Notes under the pieces: generated by a model | Told to the model about the DNA's origin: nothing | The model's database searches: none | What the model saw: only the letters and a program-made list of their open reading frames with translations | Position numbers and translations under genes: made by a program | Source: Haliotis asinina | Lineage: Eukaryota; Mollusca; Gastropoda; Lepetellida; Haliotidae | NCBI RefSeq assembly: GCF_037392515.1 | Contig: NC_090280.1 | Span: forward strand, 62,447,504-62,511,503 | Length of the DNA stretch: 64,000 nt | Direction of reading: 5' to 3' | Shown: positions 20,812-33,150 of the stretch, piece after piece | Layout of the letters: every line of letters begins with the position of its first letter | Numbering within the stretch: position 1 is the stretch's first letter

Positions 20812-21166
20812 CGACGAGCAAACCTGTCGTTTCAAACGAACTGTATATAGAGCCAGCCAATTGTCTTGTGTCCAAATGAAGGCTGTGTTTTCATTTGAAA
20901 TTGCTTTGCAGACCACTGAACGTATATTCTTGTGCTGACCAGTCATTCGTCAGACAGGACAAGTCAAAAGTGACAGGGAAGTTTCAACTACATTTCCATG
21001 AACGTCTAGAATCTCCACTGAAAAGGGGCTCATGAATATATTCTCATGTAAAATAGTTTGCATATGCTCCGGCAGGTGGATGACTTTTGACAAGTGGTCA
21101 GAGATGAATAAATCCCTAGACTGACTACCCAAAAAATAGGGTCAGCCGCCAGAGTCCTGCACTCTG

Positions 21167-21239
21167 TGCCGGAACCCGGGATTGAACCGGGGGCCTTTAG
21201 ATCTTCAGTCTAACGCTCTCCCAACTGAGCTATTCCGGC
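21167..21239 (-). tRNA. trnF-GAA: tRNA-Phe (GAA)
   Basis: Consensus. Spacer GTT. First unit of the second 4-unit block. Confidence 0.97.
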
Positions 21240-21594
21240 CGACGAGCAAACCTGTCGTTTCAAACGAACTGTATATAGAGCCAGCCAATTGTCTTGTGTC
21301 CAAATGAAGGCTGTGTTTTCATTTGAAATTGCTTTGCAGACCACTGAACGTATATTCTTGTGCTGACCAGTCATTCGTCAGACAGGACAAGTCAAAAGTG
21401 ACAGGGAAGTTTCAACTACATTTCCATGAACGTCTAGAATCTCCACTGAAAAGGGGCTCATGAATATATTCTCATGTAAAATAGTTTGCATATGCTCCGG
21501 CAGGTGGAGGACTTTTGACAAGTGGTCAGAGATGAATAAATCCCTAGACTGACTATCCAAAAAATAGGGTCAGCCGCCAGAGTCCTGCACTCTG

Positions 21595-21667
21595 TGCCGG
21601 AACCCGGGATTGAACCGGGGGCCTTTAGATCTTCAGTCTAACGCTCTCCCAACTGAGCTATTCCGGC
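21595..21667 (-). tRNA. trnF-GAA: tRNA-Phe (GAA)
   Basis: Consensus. Spacer TGT, with the same one-base loss as the copy at 19884. Confidence 0.97.
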
Positions 21668-22021
21668 CGACGAGCAACCTGTCGTTTCAAACGAACTGTA
21701 TATAGAGCCAGCCAATTGTCTTGTGTCCAAATGAAGGCTGTGTTTTCATTTGAAATTGCTTTGCAGACCACTGAACGTATATTCTTGTGCTGACCAGTCA
21801 TTCGTCAGACAGGACAAGTCAAAAGTGACAGGGAAGTTTCAACTACATGTCCATGAACGTCTAGAATCTCCACTGAAAAGGGGCTCATGAATATATTCTC
21901 ATGTAAAATAGTTTGCATATGCTCCGGCAGGTGGTGGACTTTTGACAAGTGGTCAGAGATGAATAAATCCCTAGACTGACTATCCAAAAAATAGGGTCAG
22001 CCGCCAGAGTCCTGCACTCTG

Positions 22022-22094
22022 TGCCGGAACCCGGGATTGAACCGGGGGCCTTTAGATCTTCAGTCTAACGCTCTCCCAACTGAGCTATTCCGGC
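22022..22094 (-). tRNA. trnF-GAA: tRNA-Phe (GAA)
   Basis: Consensus. Spacer AGT. Confidence 0.97.
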
Positions 22095-22449
22095 CGACGA
22101 GCAAACCTGTCGTTTCAAACGAACTGTATATAGAGCCAGCCAATTGTCTTGTGTCCAAATGAAGGCTGTGTTTTCATTTGAAATTGCTTTGCAGACCACT
22201 GAACGTATATTCTTGTGCTGACCAGTCATTCGTCAGACAGGACAAGTCAAAAGTGACAGGGAAGTTTCAACTACATGTCCATGAACGTCTAGAATCTCCA
22301 CTGAAAAGGGGCTCATGAATATATTCTCATGTAAAATAGTTTGCATATGCTCCGGCAGGTGGATGACTTTTGACAAGTGGTCAGAGATGAATAAATCCCT
22401 AGACTGACTACCCAAAAATTAGGGTCAGCCGCCAGAGTCCTGCACTCTG

Positions 22450-22522
22450 TGCCGGAACCCGGGATTGAACCGGGGGCCTTTAGATCTTCAGTCTAACGCT
22501 CTCCCAACTGAGCTATTCCGGC
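22450..22522 (-). tRNA. trnF-GAA: tRNA-Phe (GAA)
   Basis: Consensus. T5 terminator. Spacer ATT. Confidence 0.97.
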
Positions 22523-22877
22523 CGACGAGCAAACCTGTCGTTTCAAACGAACTGTATATAGAGCCAGCCAATTGTCTTGTGTCCAAATGAAGGCTGTGTT
22601 TTCATTTGAAATTGCTTTGCAGACCACTGAACGTATATTCTTGTGCTGACCAGTCATTCGTCAGACAGGACAAGTCAAAAGTGACAGGGAAGTTTCAACT
22701 ACATTTCCATGAACGTCTAGAATCTCCACTGAAAAGGGGCTCATGAATATATTCTCATGTAAAATAGTTTGCATATGCTCCGGCAGGTGGATGACTTTTG
22801 ACAAGTGGTCAGAGATGAATAAATCCCTAGACTGACTACCCAAAAAATAGGGTCAGCCGCCAGAGTCCTGCACTCTG

Positions 22878-22950
22878 TGCCGGAACCCGGGATTGAACCG
22901 GGGGCCTTTAGATCTTCAGTCTAACGCTCTCCCAACTGAGCTATTCCGGC
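22878..22950 (-). tRNA. trnF-GAA: tRNA-Phe (GAA)
   Basis: Consensus. Its upstream TATATA is interrupted by one extra base. Spacer ATT. Confidence 0.97.
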
Positions 22951-23306
22951 CGACGAGCAAACCTGTCGTTTCAAACGAACTGTATAATAGAGCCAGCCAG
23001 TTGTCTTGTGTCCAAATGAAGGCTGTGTTTTCATTTGAAATTGCTTTGCAGACCACTGAACGTATATTCTTGTGCTGACCAGTCATTCGTCAGACAGGAC
23101 AAGTCAAAAGTGACAGGGAAGTTTCAACTACATTTCCATGAACGTCTAGAATCTCCACTGAAAAGGGGCTCATGAATATATTCTCATGTAAAATAGTTTG
23201 CATATGCTCCGGCAGGTGGATGACTTTTGACAAGTGGTCAGAGATGAATAAATCCCTAGACTGACTACCCAAAAAATAGGGTCAGCCGCCAGAGTCCTGC
23301 ACTCTG

Positions 23307-23379
23307 TGCCGGAACCCGGGACTGAACCGGGGGCCTTTAGATCTTCAGTCTAACGCTCTCCCAACTGAGCTATTCCGGC
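23307..23379 (-). tRNA. trnF-GAA: tRNA-Phe (GAA), A58G variant
   Basis: Base 58 is G instead of the near-invariant A (plus-strand t to c at 23322). This alters both the T54-A58 pair of the T-loop and the B box, so it is probably weak or inactive. Spacer ATT. Confidence 0.93.
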
Positions 23380-23734
23380 CGACGAGCAAACCTGTCGTTT
23401 CAAACGAACTGTATATAGAGCCAGCCAATTGTCTTGTGTCCAAATGAAGGCTGTGTTTTCATTTGAAATTGCTTTGCAGACCACTGAACGTATATTCTTG
23501 TGCTGACCAGTCATTCGTCAGACAGGACAAGTCAAAAGTGACAGGGAAGTTTCAACTACATTTCCATGAACGTCTAGAATCTCTACTGAAAAGGGGCTCA
23601 TGAATATATTCTCATGTAAAATAGTTTGCATATGCTCCGGCAGGTGGATGACTTTTGACAAGTGGTCAGAGATGAATAAATCCCTAGACTGACTACCCAA
23701 AAAATAGGGTCAGCCGCCAGAGTCCTGCACTCTG

Positions 23735-23807
23735 TGCCGGAACCCGGGATTGAACCGGGGGCCTTTAGATCTTCAGTCTAACGCTCTCCCAACTGAGCTA
23801 TTCCGGC
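23735..23807 (-). tRNA. trnF-GAA: tRNA-Phe (GAA)
   Basis: Consensus. Upstream flank cgatgagc. Spacer ATT. Confidence 0.97.
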
Positions 23808-24162
23808 CGATGAGCAAACCTGTCGTTTCAAACGAACTGTATATAGAGCCAGCCAATTGTCTTGTGTCCAAATGAAGGCTGTGTTTTCATTTGAAATTGC
23901 TTTGCAGACCACTGAACGTATATTCTTGTGCTGACCAGTCATTCGTCAGACAGGACAAGTCAAAAGTGACAGGGAAGTTTCAACTACATTTCCATGAACG
24001 TCTAGAATCTCCACTGAAAAGGGGCTCATGAATATATTCTCATGTAAAATAGTTTGCATATGCTCCGGCAGGTGGATGACTTTTGACAAGTGGTCAGAGA
24101 TGAATAAATCCCTAGACTGACTACCCAAAAAATAGGGTCAGCCGCCAGAGTCCTGCACTCTG

Positions 24163-24235
24163 TGCCGGAACCCGGGATTGAACCGGGGGCCTTTAGATCT
24201 TCAGTCTAACGCTCTCCCAACTGAGCTTTTCCGGC
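24163..24235 (-). tRNA. trnF-GAA: tRNA-Phe (GAA), T8A variant
   Basis: The near-invariant base 8 is A instead of T (plus a to t at 24228). It is lost from the T8-A14 tertiary pair and is also the first base of the A box. Spacer GGT. Confidence 0.93.
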
Positions 24236-24590
24236 CGACGAGCAAACCTGTCGTTTCAAACGAACTGTATATAGAGCCAGCCAATTGTCTTGTGTCCAAA
24301 TGAAGGCTGTGTTTTCATTTGAAATTGCTTTGCAGACCACTGAACGTATATTCTTGTGCTGACCAGTCATTCGTCAGACAGGACAAGTCAAAAGTGACAG
24401 GGAAGTTTCAACTACATGTCCATGAACGTCTAGAATCTCCACTGAAAAGGGGCTCATGAATATATTCTCATGTAAAATAGTTTGCATATGCTCCGGCAGG
24501 TGGAGGACTTTTGACAAGTGGTCAGAGATGAATAAATCCCTAGACTGACTACCCAAAAAATAGGGTCAGCCGCCAGAGTCCTGCACTCTG

Positions 24591-24663
24591 TGCCGGAACC
24601 CGGGATTGAACCGGGGGCCTTTAGATCTTCAGTCTAACGCTCTCCCAACTGAGCTATTCCGGC
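24591..24663 (-). tRNA. trnF-GAA: tRNA-Phe (GAA)
   Basis: Consensus. Upstream flank cgatgagc. Spacer GGT. Confidence 0.97.
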
Positions 24664-25018
24664 CGATGAGCAAACCTGTCGTTTCAAACGAACTGTATAT
24701 AGAGCCAGCCAATTGTCTTGTGTCCAAATGAAGGCTGTGTTTTCATTTGAAATTGCTTTGCAGACCACTGAACGTATATTCTTGTGCTGACCAGTCATTC
24801 GTCAGACAGGACAAGTCAAAAGTGACAGGGAAGTTTCAACTACATGTCCATGAACGTCTAGAATCTCCACTGAAAAGGGGCTCATGAATATATTCTCATG
24901 TAAAATAGTTTGCATATGCTCCGGCAGGTGGAGGACTTTTGACAAGTGGTCAGAGATGAATAAATCCCTAGACTGACTACCCAAAAAATAGGGTCAGCCG
25001 CCAGAGTCCTGCACTCTG

Positions 25019-25091
25019 TGCCGGAACCCGGGATTGAACCGGGGGCCTTTAGATCTTCAGTCTAACGCTCTCCCAACTGAGCTTTTCCGGC
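25019..25091 (-). tRNA. trnF-GAA: tRNA-Phe (GAA), T8A variant
   Basis: T8A as at 24163 (plus 25084). Spacer ATT. Confidence 0.93.
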
Positions 25092-25446
25092 CGACGAGCA
25101 AACCTGTCGTTTCAAACGAACTGTATATAGAGCCAGCCAATTGTCTTGTGTCCAAATGAAGGCTGTGTTTTCATTTGAAATTGCTTTGCAGACCACTGAA
25201 CGTATATTCTTGTGCTGACCAGTCATTCGTCAGACAGGACAAGTCAAAAGTGACAGGGAAGTTTCAACTACATTTCCATGAACGTCTAGAATCTCCACTG
25301 AAAAGGGGCTCATGAATATATTCTCATGTAAAATAGTTTGCATATGCTCCGGCAGGTGGATGACTTTTGACAAGTGGTCAGAGATGAATAAATCCCTAGA
25401 CTGACTACCCAAAAAATAGGGTCAGCCGCCAGAGTCCTGCACTCTG

Positions 25447-25519
25447 TGCCGGAACCCGGGATTGAACCGGGGGCCTTTAGATCTTCAGTCTAACGCTCTC
25501 CCAACTGAGCTATTCCGGC
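25447..25519 (-). tRNA. trnF-GAA: tRNA-Phe (GAA)
   Basis: Consensus. Spacer GGT. Confidence 0.97.
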
Positions 25520-25874
25520 CGACGAGCAAACCTGTCGTTTCAAACGAACTGTATATAGAGCCAGCCAATTGTCTTGTGTCCAAATGAAGGCTGTGTTTTC
25601 ATTTGAAATTGCTTTGCAGACCACTGAACGTATATTCTTGTGCTGACCAGTCATTCGTCAGACAGGACAAGTCAAAAGTGACAGGGAAGTTTCAACTACA
25701 TGTCCATGAACGTCTAGAATCTCCACTGAAAAGGGGCTCATGAATATATTCTCATGTAAAATAGTTTGCATATGCTCCGGCAGGTGGAGGACTTTTGACA
25801 AGTGGTCAGAGATGAATAAATCCCTAGACTGACTACCCAAAAAATAGGGTCAGCCGCCAGAGTCCTGCACTCTG

Positions 25875-25947
25875 TGCCGGAACCCGGGATTGAACCGGGG
25901 GCCTTTAGATCTTCAGTCTAACGCTCTCCCAACTGAGCTATTCCGGC
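25875..25947 (-). tRNA. trnF-GAA: tRNA-Phe (GAA)
   Basis: Consensus. Spacer GTT. Confidence 0.97.
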
Positions 25948-26302
25948 CGACGAGCAAACCTGTCGTTTCAAACGAACTGTATATAGAGCCAGCCAATTGT
26001 CTTGTGTCCAAATGAAGGCTGTGTTTTCATTTGAAATTGCTTTGCAGACCACTGAACGTATATTCTTGTGCTGACCAGTCATTCGTCAGACAGGACAAGT
26101 CAAAAGTGACAGGGAAGTTTCAACTACATTTCCATGAACGTCTAGAATCTCCACTGAAAAGGGGCTCATGAATATATTCTCATGTAAAATAGTTTGCATA
26201 TGCTCCGGCAGGTGGAGGACTTTTGACAAGTGGTCAGAGATGAATAAATCCCTAGACTGACTACCCAAAAAATAGGGTCAGCCCCCAGAGTCCTGCACTC
26301 TG

Positions 26303-26375
26303 TGCCGGAACCCGGGATTGAACCGGGGGCCTTTAGATCTTCAGTCTAACGCTCTCCCAACTGAGCTATTCCGGC
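26303..26375 (-). tRNA. trnF-GAA: tRNA-Phe (GAA)
   Basis: Consensus. Trailer variant gcccccag. Spacer ATT. Confidence 0.97.
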
Positions 26376-26730
26376 CGACGAGCAAACCTGTCGTTTCAAA
26401 CGAACTGTATATAGAGCCAGCCAATTGTCTTGTGTCCAAATGAAGGCTGTGTTTTCATTTGAAATTGCTTTGCAGACCACTGAACGTATATTCTTGTGCT
26501 GACCAGTCATTCGTCAGACAGGACAAGTCAAAAGTGACAGGGAAGTTTCAACTACATTTCCATGAACGTCTAGAATCTCCACTGAAAAGGGGCTCATGAA
26601 TATATTCTCATGTAAAATAGTTTGCATATGCTCCGGCAGGTGGATGACTTTTGACAAGTGGTCAGAGATGAATAAATCCCTAGACTGACTACCCAATAAA
26701 TAGGGTCAGCCGCCAGAGTCCTTCACTCTG

Positions 26731-26803
26731 TGCCGGAACCCGGGATTGAACCGGGGGCCTTTAGATCTTCAGTCTAACGCTCTCCCAACTGAGCTATTCC
26801 GGC
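26731..26803 (-). tRNA. trnF-GAA: tRNA-Phe (GAA)
   Basis: Consensus. Terminator broken, hairpin loop variant cttcactc. Spacer ATT. Confidence 0.97.
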
Positions 26804-27158
26804 CGACGAGCAAACCTGTCGTTTCAAACGAACTGTATATAGAGCCAGCCAATTGTCTTGTGTCCAAATGAAGGCTGTGTTTTCATTTGAAATTGCTTTG
26901 CAGACCACTGAACGTATATTCTTGTGCTGACCAGTCATTCGTCAGACAGGACAAGTCAAAAGTGACAGGGAAGTTTCAACTACATTTCCATGAACGTCTA
27001 GAATCTCCACTGAAAAGGGGCTCATGAATATATTCTCATGTAAAATAGTTTGCATATGCTCCGGCAGGTGGATGACTTTTGACAAGTGGTCAGAGATGAA
27101 TAAATCCCTAGACTGACTACCCAAAAAATAGGGTCAGCCGCCAGAGTCCTGCACTCTG

Positions 27159-27231
27159 TGCCGGAACCCGGGATTGAACCGGGGGCCTTTAGATCTTCAG
27201 TCTAACGCTCTCCCAACTGAGCTTTTCCGGC
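27159..27231 (-). tRNA. trnF-GAA: tRNA-Phe (GAA), T8A variant
   Basis: T8A (plus 27224). Spacer GGT. Confidence 0.93.
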
Positions 27232-27586
27232 CGACGAGCAAACCTGTCGTTTCAAACGAACTGTATATAGAGCCAGCCAATTGTCTTGTGTCCAAATGAA
27301 GGCTGTGTTTTCATTTGAAATTGCTTTGCAGACCACTGAACGTATATTCTTGTGCTGACCAGTCATTCGTCAGACAGGACAAGTCAAAAGTGACAGGGAA
27401 GTTTCAACTACATGTCCATGAACGTCTAGAATCTCCACTGAAAAGGGGCTCATGAATATATTCTCATGTAAAATAGTTTGCATATGCTCCGGCAGGTGGA
27501 GGACTTTTGACAAGTGGTCAGAGATGAATAAATCCCTAGACTGACTACCCAAAAAATAGGGTCAGCCGCCAGAGTCCTGCACTCTG

Positions 27587-27659
27587 TGCCGGAACCCGGG
27601 ATTGAACCGGGGGACTTTAGATCTTCAGTCTAACGCTCTCCCAACTGAGCTATTCCGGC
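27587..27659 (-). tRNA. trnF-GAA: tRNA-Phe (GAA), G46T variant
   Basis: Variable-loop base 46 is T instead of G (plus c to a at 27614), removing the usual base triple with 13-22. Upstream flank cgatgagc. Spacer AGT. Confidence 0.93.
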
Positions 27660-28014
27660 CGATGAGCAAACCTGTCGTTTCAAACGAACTGTATATAGAG
27701 CCAGCCAATTGTCTTGTGTCCAAATGAAGGCTGTGTTTTCATTTGAAATTGCTTTGCAGACCACTGAACGTATATTCTTGTGCTGACCAGTCATTCGTCA
27801 GACAGGACAAGTCAAAAGTGACAGGGAAGTTTCAACTACATGTCCATGAACGTCTAGAATCTCCACTGAAAAGGGGCTCATGAATATATTCTCATGTAAA
27901 ATAGTTTGCATATGCTCCGGCAGGTGGATGACTTTTGACAAGTGGTCAGAGATGAATAAATCCCTAGACTGACTACCCAAAAAATAGGGTCAGCCGCCAG
28001 AGTCCTGCACTCTG

Positions 28015-28087
28015 TGCCGGAACCCGGGATTGAACCGGGGGCCTTTAGATCTTCAGTCTAACGCTCTCCCAACTGAGCTATTCCGGC
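28015..28087 (-). tRNA. trnF-GAA: tRNA-Phe (GAA)
   Basis: Consensus. Spacer GGT. Confidence 0.97.
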
Positions 28088-28442
28088 CGACGAGCAAACC
28101 TGTCGTTTCAAACGAACTGTATATAGAGCCAGCCAATTGTCTTGTGTCCAAATGAAGGCTGTGTTTTCATTTGAAATTGCTTTGCAGACCACTGAACGTA
28201 TATTCTTGTGCTGACCAGTCATTCGTCAGACAGGACAAGTCAAAAGTGACAGGGAAGTTTCAACTACATGTCCATGAACGTCTAGAATCTCCACTGAAAA
28301 GGGGCTCATGAATATATTCTCATGTAAAATAGTTTGCATATGCTCCGGCAGGTGGAGGACTTTTGACAAGTGGTCAGAGATGAATAAATCCCTAGACTGA
28401 CTACCCAAAAAATAGGGTCAGCCGCCAGAGTCCTGCACTCTG

Positions 28443-28515
28443 TGCCGGAACCCGGGATTGAACCGGGGGCCTTTAGATCTTCAGTCTAACGCTCTCCCAA
28501 CTGAGCTTTTCCGGC
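28443..28515 (-). tRNA. trnF-GAA: tRNA-Phe (GAA), T8A variant
   Basis: T8A (plus 28508). Spacer GGT. Confidence 0.93.
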
Positions 28516-28870
28516 CGACGAGCAAACCTGTCGTTTCAAACGAACTGTATATAGAGCCAGCCAATTGTCTTGTGTCCAAATGAAGGCTGTGTTTTCATTT
28601 GAAATTGCTTTGCAGACCACTGAACGTATATTCTTGTGCTGACCAGTCATTCGTCAGACAGGACAAGTCAAAAGTGACAGGGAAGTTTCAACTACATGTC
28701 CATGAACGTCTAGAATCTCCACTGAAAAGGGGCTCATGAATATATTCTCATGTAAAATAGTTTGCATATGCTCCGGCAGGTGGAGGACTTTTGACAAGTG
28801 GTCAGAGATGAATAAATCCCTAGACTGACTACCCAAAAAATAGGGTCAGCCGCCAGAGTCCTGCACTCTG

Positions 28871-28943
28871 TGCCGGAACCCGGGATTGAACCGGGGGACT
28901 TTAGATCTTCAGTCTAACGCTCTCCCAACTGAGCTATTCCGGC
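28871..28943 (-). tRNA. trnF-GAA: tRNA-Phe (GAA), G46T variant
   Basis: G46T (plus 28898), next to a T8A copy just as at 27587. Upstream flank cgatgagc. Spacer AGT. Confidence 0.93.
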
Positions 28944-29298
28944 CGATGAGCAAACCTGTCGTTTCAAACGAACTGTATATAGAGCCAGCCAATTGTCTTG
29001 TGTCCAAATGAAGGCTGTGTTTTCATTTGAAATTGCTTTGCAGACCACTGAACGTATATTCTTGTGCTGACCAGTCATTCGTCAGACAGGACAAGTCAAA
29101 AGTGACAGGGAAGTTTCAACTACATGTCCATGAACGTCTAGAATCTCCACTGAAAAGGGGCTCATGAATATATTCTCATGTAAAATAGTTTGCATATGCT
29201 CCGGCAGGTGGATGACTTTTGACAAGTGGTCAGAGATGAATAAATCCCTAGACTGACTACCCAAAAAATAGGGTCAGCCGCCAGAGTCCTGCACTCTG

Positions 29299-29371
29299 TG
29301 CCGGAACCCGGGATTGAACCGGGGGCCTTTAGATCTTCAGTCTAACGCTCTCCCAACTGAGCTATTCCGGC
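29299..29371 (-). tRNA. trnF-GAA: tRNA-Phe (GAA)
   Basis: Consensus. Spacer AGT, with gatgaagaaat unique to this unit. Confidence 0.97.
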
Positions 29372-29726
29372 CGACGAGCAAACCTGTCGTTTCAAACGAA
29401 CTGTATATAGAGCCAGCCAATTGTCTTGTGTCCAAATGAAGGCTGTGTTTTCATTTGAAATTGCTTTGCAGACCACTGAACGTATATTCTTGTGCTGACC
29501 AGTCATTCGTCAGACAGGACAAGTCAAAAGTGACAGGGAAGTTTCAACTACATGTCCATGAACGTCTAGAATCTCCACTGAAAAGGGGCTCATGAATATA
29601 TTCTCATGTAAAATAGTTTGCATATGCTCCGGCAGGTGGATGACTTTTGACAAGTGGTCAGAGATGAAGAAATCCCTAGACTGACTACCCAAAAAATAGG
29701 GTCAGCCGCCAGAGTCCTGCACTCTG

Positions 29727-29799
29727 TGCCGGAACCCGGGATTGTACCGGGGGCCTTTAGATCTTCAGTCTAACGCTCTCCCAACTGAGCTATTCCGGC
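29727..29799 (-). tRNA. trnF-GAA: tRNA-Phe (GAA), T55A variant
   Basis: T-loop base 55, normally pseudouridine, is A (plus a to t at 29745). This breaks the D-loop/T-loop contact and the B box. Spacer GGT. Confidence 0.93.
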
Positions 29800-30154
29800 C
29801 GACGAGCAAACCTGTCGTTTCAAACGAACTGTATATAGAGCCAGCCAATTGTCTTGTGTCCAAATGAAGGCTGTGTTTTCATTTGAAATTGCTTTGCAGA
29901 CCACTGAACGTATATTCTTGTGCTGACCAGTCATTCGTCAGACAGGACAAGTCAAAAGTGACAGGGAAGTTTCAACTACATGTCCATGAACGTCTAGAAT
30001 CTCCACTGAAAAGGGGCTCATGAATATATTCTCATGTAAAATAGTTTGCATATGCTCCGGCAGGTGGAGGACTTTTGACAAGTGGTCAGAGATGAATAAA
30101 TCCCTAGACTGACTACCCAAAAAATAGGGTCAGCCGCCAGAGTCCTGCACTCTG

Positions 30155-30227
30155 TGCCGGAACCCGGGATTGAACCGGGGGCCTTTAGATCTTCAGTCTA
30201 ACGCTCTCCCAACTGAGCTATTCCGGC
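30155..30227 (-). tRNA. trnF-GAA: tRNA-Phe (GAA)
   Basis: Consensus. Spacer GTT. Confidence 0.97.
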
Positions 30228-30582
30228 CGACGAGCAAACCTGTCGTTTCAAACGAACTGTATATAGAGCCAGCCAATTGTCTTGTGTCCAAATGAAGGCT
30301 GTGTTTTCATTTGAAATTGCTTTGCAGACCACTGAACGTATATTCTTGTGCTGACCAGTCATTCGTCAGACAGGACAAGTCAAAAGTGACAGGGAAGTTT
30401 CAACTACATTTCCATGAACGTCTAGAATCTCCACTGAAAAGGGGCTCATGAATATATTCTCATGTAAAATAGTTTGCATATGCTCCGGCAGGTGGAGGAC
30501 TTTTGACAAGTGGTCAGAGATGAATAAATCCCTAGACTGACTACCCAAAAAATAGGGTCAGCCGCCAGAGTCCTGCACTCTG

Positions 30583-30655
30583 TGCCGGAACCCGGGATTG
30601 AACCGGGGGCCTTTAGATCTTCAGTCTAACGCTCTCCCAACTGAGCTATTCCGGC
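30583..30655 (-). tRNA. trnF-GAA: tRNA-Phe (GAA)
   Basis: Consensus. Spacer ATT. Confidence 0.97.
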
Positions 30656-31010
30656 CGACGAGCAAACCTGTCGTTTCAAACGAACTGTATATAGAGCCAG
30701 CCAATTGTCTTGTGTCCAAATGAAGGCTGTGTTTTCATTTGAAATTGCTTTGCAGACCACTGAACGTATATTCTTGTGCTGACCAGTCATTCGTCAGACA
30801 GGACAAGTCAAAAGTGACAGGGAAGTTTCAACTACATTTCCATGAACGTCTAGAATCTCCACTGAAAAGGGGCTCATGAATATATTCTCATGTAAAATAG
30901 TTTGCATATGCTCCGGCAGGTGGATGACTTTTGACAAGTGGTCAGAGATGAATAAATCCCTAGACTGACTACCCAATAAATAGGGTCAGCCGCCAGAGTC
31001 CTTCACTCTG

Positions 31011-31083
31011 TGCCGGAACCCGGGATTGAACCGGGGGCCTTTAGATCTTCAGTCTAACGCTCTCCCAACTGAGCTATTCCGGC
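31011..31083 (-). tRNA. trnF-GAA: tRNA-Phe (GAA)
   Basis: Consensus. Terminator broken, hairpin loop cttcactc. Spacer GTT, with gaaaagcgg. Confidence 0.97.
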
Positions 31084-31438
31084 CGACGAGCAAACCTGTC
31101 GTTTCAAACGAACTGTATATAGAGCCAGCCAATTGTCTTGTGTCCAAATGAAGGCTGTGTTTTCATTTGAAATTGCTTTGCAGACCACTGAACGTATATT
31201 CTTGTGCTGACCAGTCATTCGTCAGACAGGACAAGTCAAAAGTGACAGGGAAGTTTCAACTACATTTCCATGAACGTCTAGAATCTCCACTGAAAAGCGG
31301 CTCATGAATATATTCTCATGTAAAATAGTTTGCATATGCTCCGGCAGGTGGAGGACTTTTGACAAGTGGTCAGAGATGAATAAATCCCTAGACTGACTAC
31401 CCAAAAAATAGGGTCAGCCGCCAGAGTCCTGCACTCTG

Positions 31439-31511
31439 TGCCGGAACCCGGGATTGAACCGGGGGCCTTTAGATCTTCAGTCTAACGCTCTCCCAACTGA
31501 GCTATTCCGGC
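31439..31511 (-). tRNA. trnF-GAA: tRNA-Phe (GAA)
   Basis: Consensus. Spacer ATT, with cataaatatattc. Confidence 0.97.
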
Positions 31512-31866
31512 CGACGAGCAAACCTGTCGTTTCAAACGAACTGTATATAGAGCCAGCCAATTGTCTTGTGTCCAAATGAAGGCTGTGTTTTCATTTGAAA
31601 TTGCTTTGCAGACCACTGAACGTATATTCTTGTGCTGACCAGTCATTCGTCAGACAGGACAAGTCAAAAGTGACAGGGAAGTTTCAACTACATTTCCATG
31701 AACGTCTAGAATCTCCACTGAAAAGGGGCTCATAAATATATTCTCATGTAAAATAGTTTGCATATGCTCCGGCAGGTGGATGACTTTTGACAAGTGGTCA
31801 GAGATGAATAAATCCCTAGACTGACTACCCAAAAAATAGGGTCAGCCGCCAGAGTCCTGCACTCTG

Positions 31867-31939
31867 TGCCGGAACCCGGGATTGAACCGGGGGCCTTTAG
31901 ATCTTCAGTCTAACGCTCTCCCAACTGAGCTATTCCGGC
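31867..31939 (-). tRNA. trnF-GAA: tRNA-Phe (GAA)
   Basis: Consensus. Upstream flank cgatgagc. Spacer ATT. Confidence 0.97.
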
Positions 31940-32294
31940 CGATGAGCAAACCTGTCGTTTCAAACGAACTGTATATAGAGCCAGCCAATTGTCTTGTGTC
32001 CAAATGAAGGCTGTGTTTTCATTTGAAATTGCTTTGCAGACCACTGAACGTATATTCTTGTGCTGACCAGTCATTCGTCAGACAGGACAAGTCAAAAGTG
32101 ACAGGGAAGTTTCAACTACATTTCCATGAACGTCTAGAATCTCCACTGAAAAGGGGCTCATGAATATATTCTCATGTAAAATAGTTTGCATATGCTCCGG
32201 CAGGTGGATGACTTTTGACAAGTGGTCAGAGATGAATAAATCCCTAGACTGACTACCCAAAAAATAGGGTCAGCCGCCAGAGTCCTGCACTCTG

Positions 32295-32367
32295 TGCCGG
32301 AACCCGGGATTGAACCGGGGGCCTTTAGATCTTCAGTCTAACGCTCTCCCAACTGAGCTTTTCCGGC
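32295..32367 (-). tRNA. trnF-GAA: tRNA-Phe (GAA), T8A variant
   Basis: T8A (plus 32360). Spacer AGT. Confidence 0.93.
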
Positions 32368-32722
32368 CGACGAGCAAACCTGTCGTTTCAAACGAACTGT
32401 ATATAGAGCCAGCCAATTGTCTTGTGTCCAAATGAAGGCTGTGTTTTCATTTGAAATTGCTTTGCAGACCACTGAACGTATATTCTTGTGCTGACCAGTC
32501 ATTCGTCAGACAGGACAAGTCAAAAGTGACAGGGAAGTTTCAACTACATGTCCATGAACGTCTAGAATCTCCACTGAAAAGGGGCTCATGAATATATTCT
32601 CATGTAAAATAGTTTGCATATGCTCCGGCAGGTGGATGACTTTTGACAAGTGGTCAGAGATGAATAAATCCCTAGACTGACTACCCAAAAAATAGGGTCA
32701 GCCGCCAGAGTCCTGCACTCTG

Positions 32723-32795
32723 TGCCGGAACCCGGGATTGAACCGGGGGCCTTTAGATCTTCAGTCTAACGCTCTCCCAACTGAGCTATTCCGGC
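32723..32795 (-). tRNA. trnF-GAA: tRNA-Phe (GAA)
   Basis: Consensus. Upstream flank cgatgagc. Spacer AGT. Confidence 0.97.
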
Positions 32796-33150
32796 CGATG
32801 AGCAAACCTGTCGTTTCAAACGAACTGTATATAGAGCCAGCCAATTGTCTTGTGTCCAAATGAAGGCTGTGTTTTCATTTGAAATTGCTTTGCAGACCAC
32901 TGAACGTATATTCTTGTGCTGACCAGTCATTCGTCAGACAGGACAAGTCAAAAGTGACAGGGAAGTTTCAACTACATGTCCATGAACGTCTAGAATCTCC
33001 ACTGAAAAGGGGCTCATGAATATATTCTCATGTAAAATAGTTTGCATATGCTCCGGCAGGTGGATGACTTTTGACAAGTGGTCAGAGATGAATAAATCCC
33101 TAGACTGACTACCCAAAAAATAGGGTCAGCCGCCAGAGTCCTGCACTCTG

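Larger units (their letters stand above)
19456..22877. repeat. Higher-order block: 4 units repeated twice (1711 bp each)
   Basis: 19456-21166 and 21167-22877 carry the same order of spacer types (GTT, TGT, AGT, ATT), the same one-base loss after the second tRNA and the same T5 terminator variant before the fourth. TGT spacers occur nowhere else, so this is a recent 4-unit duplication. Confidence 0.92.

Noticed and set aside
22893-23078. A 61-codon plus-strand frame across the tRNA at 22878
   Set aside because: Created by a one-base insertion in the TATA region of this unit and runs antisense through the tRNA.
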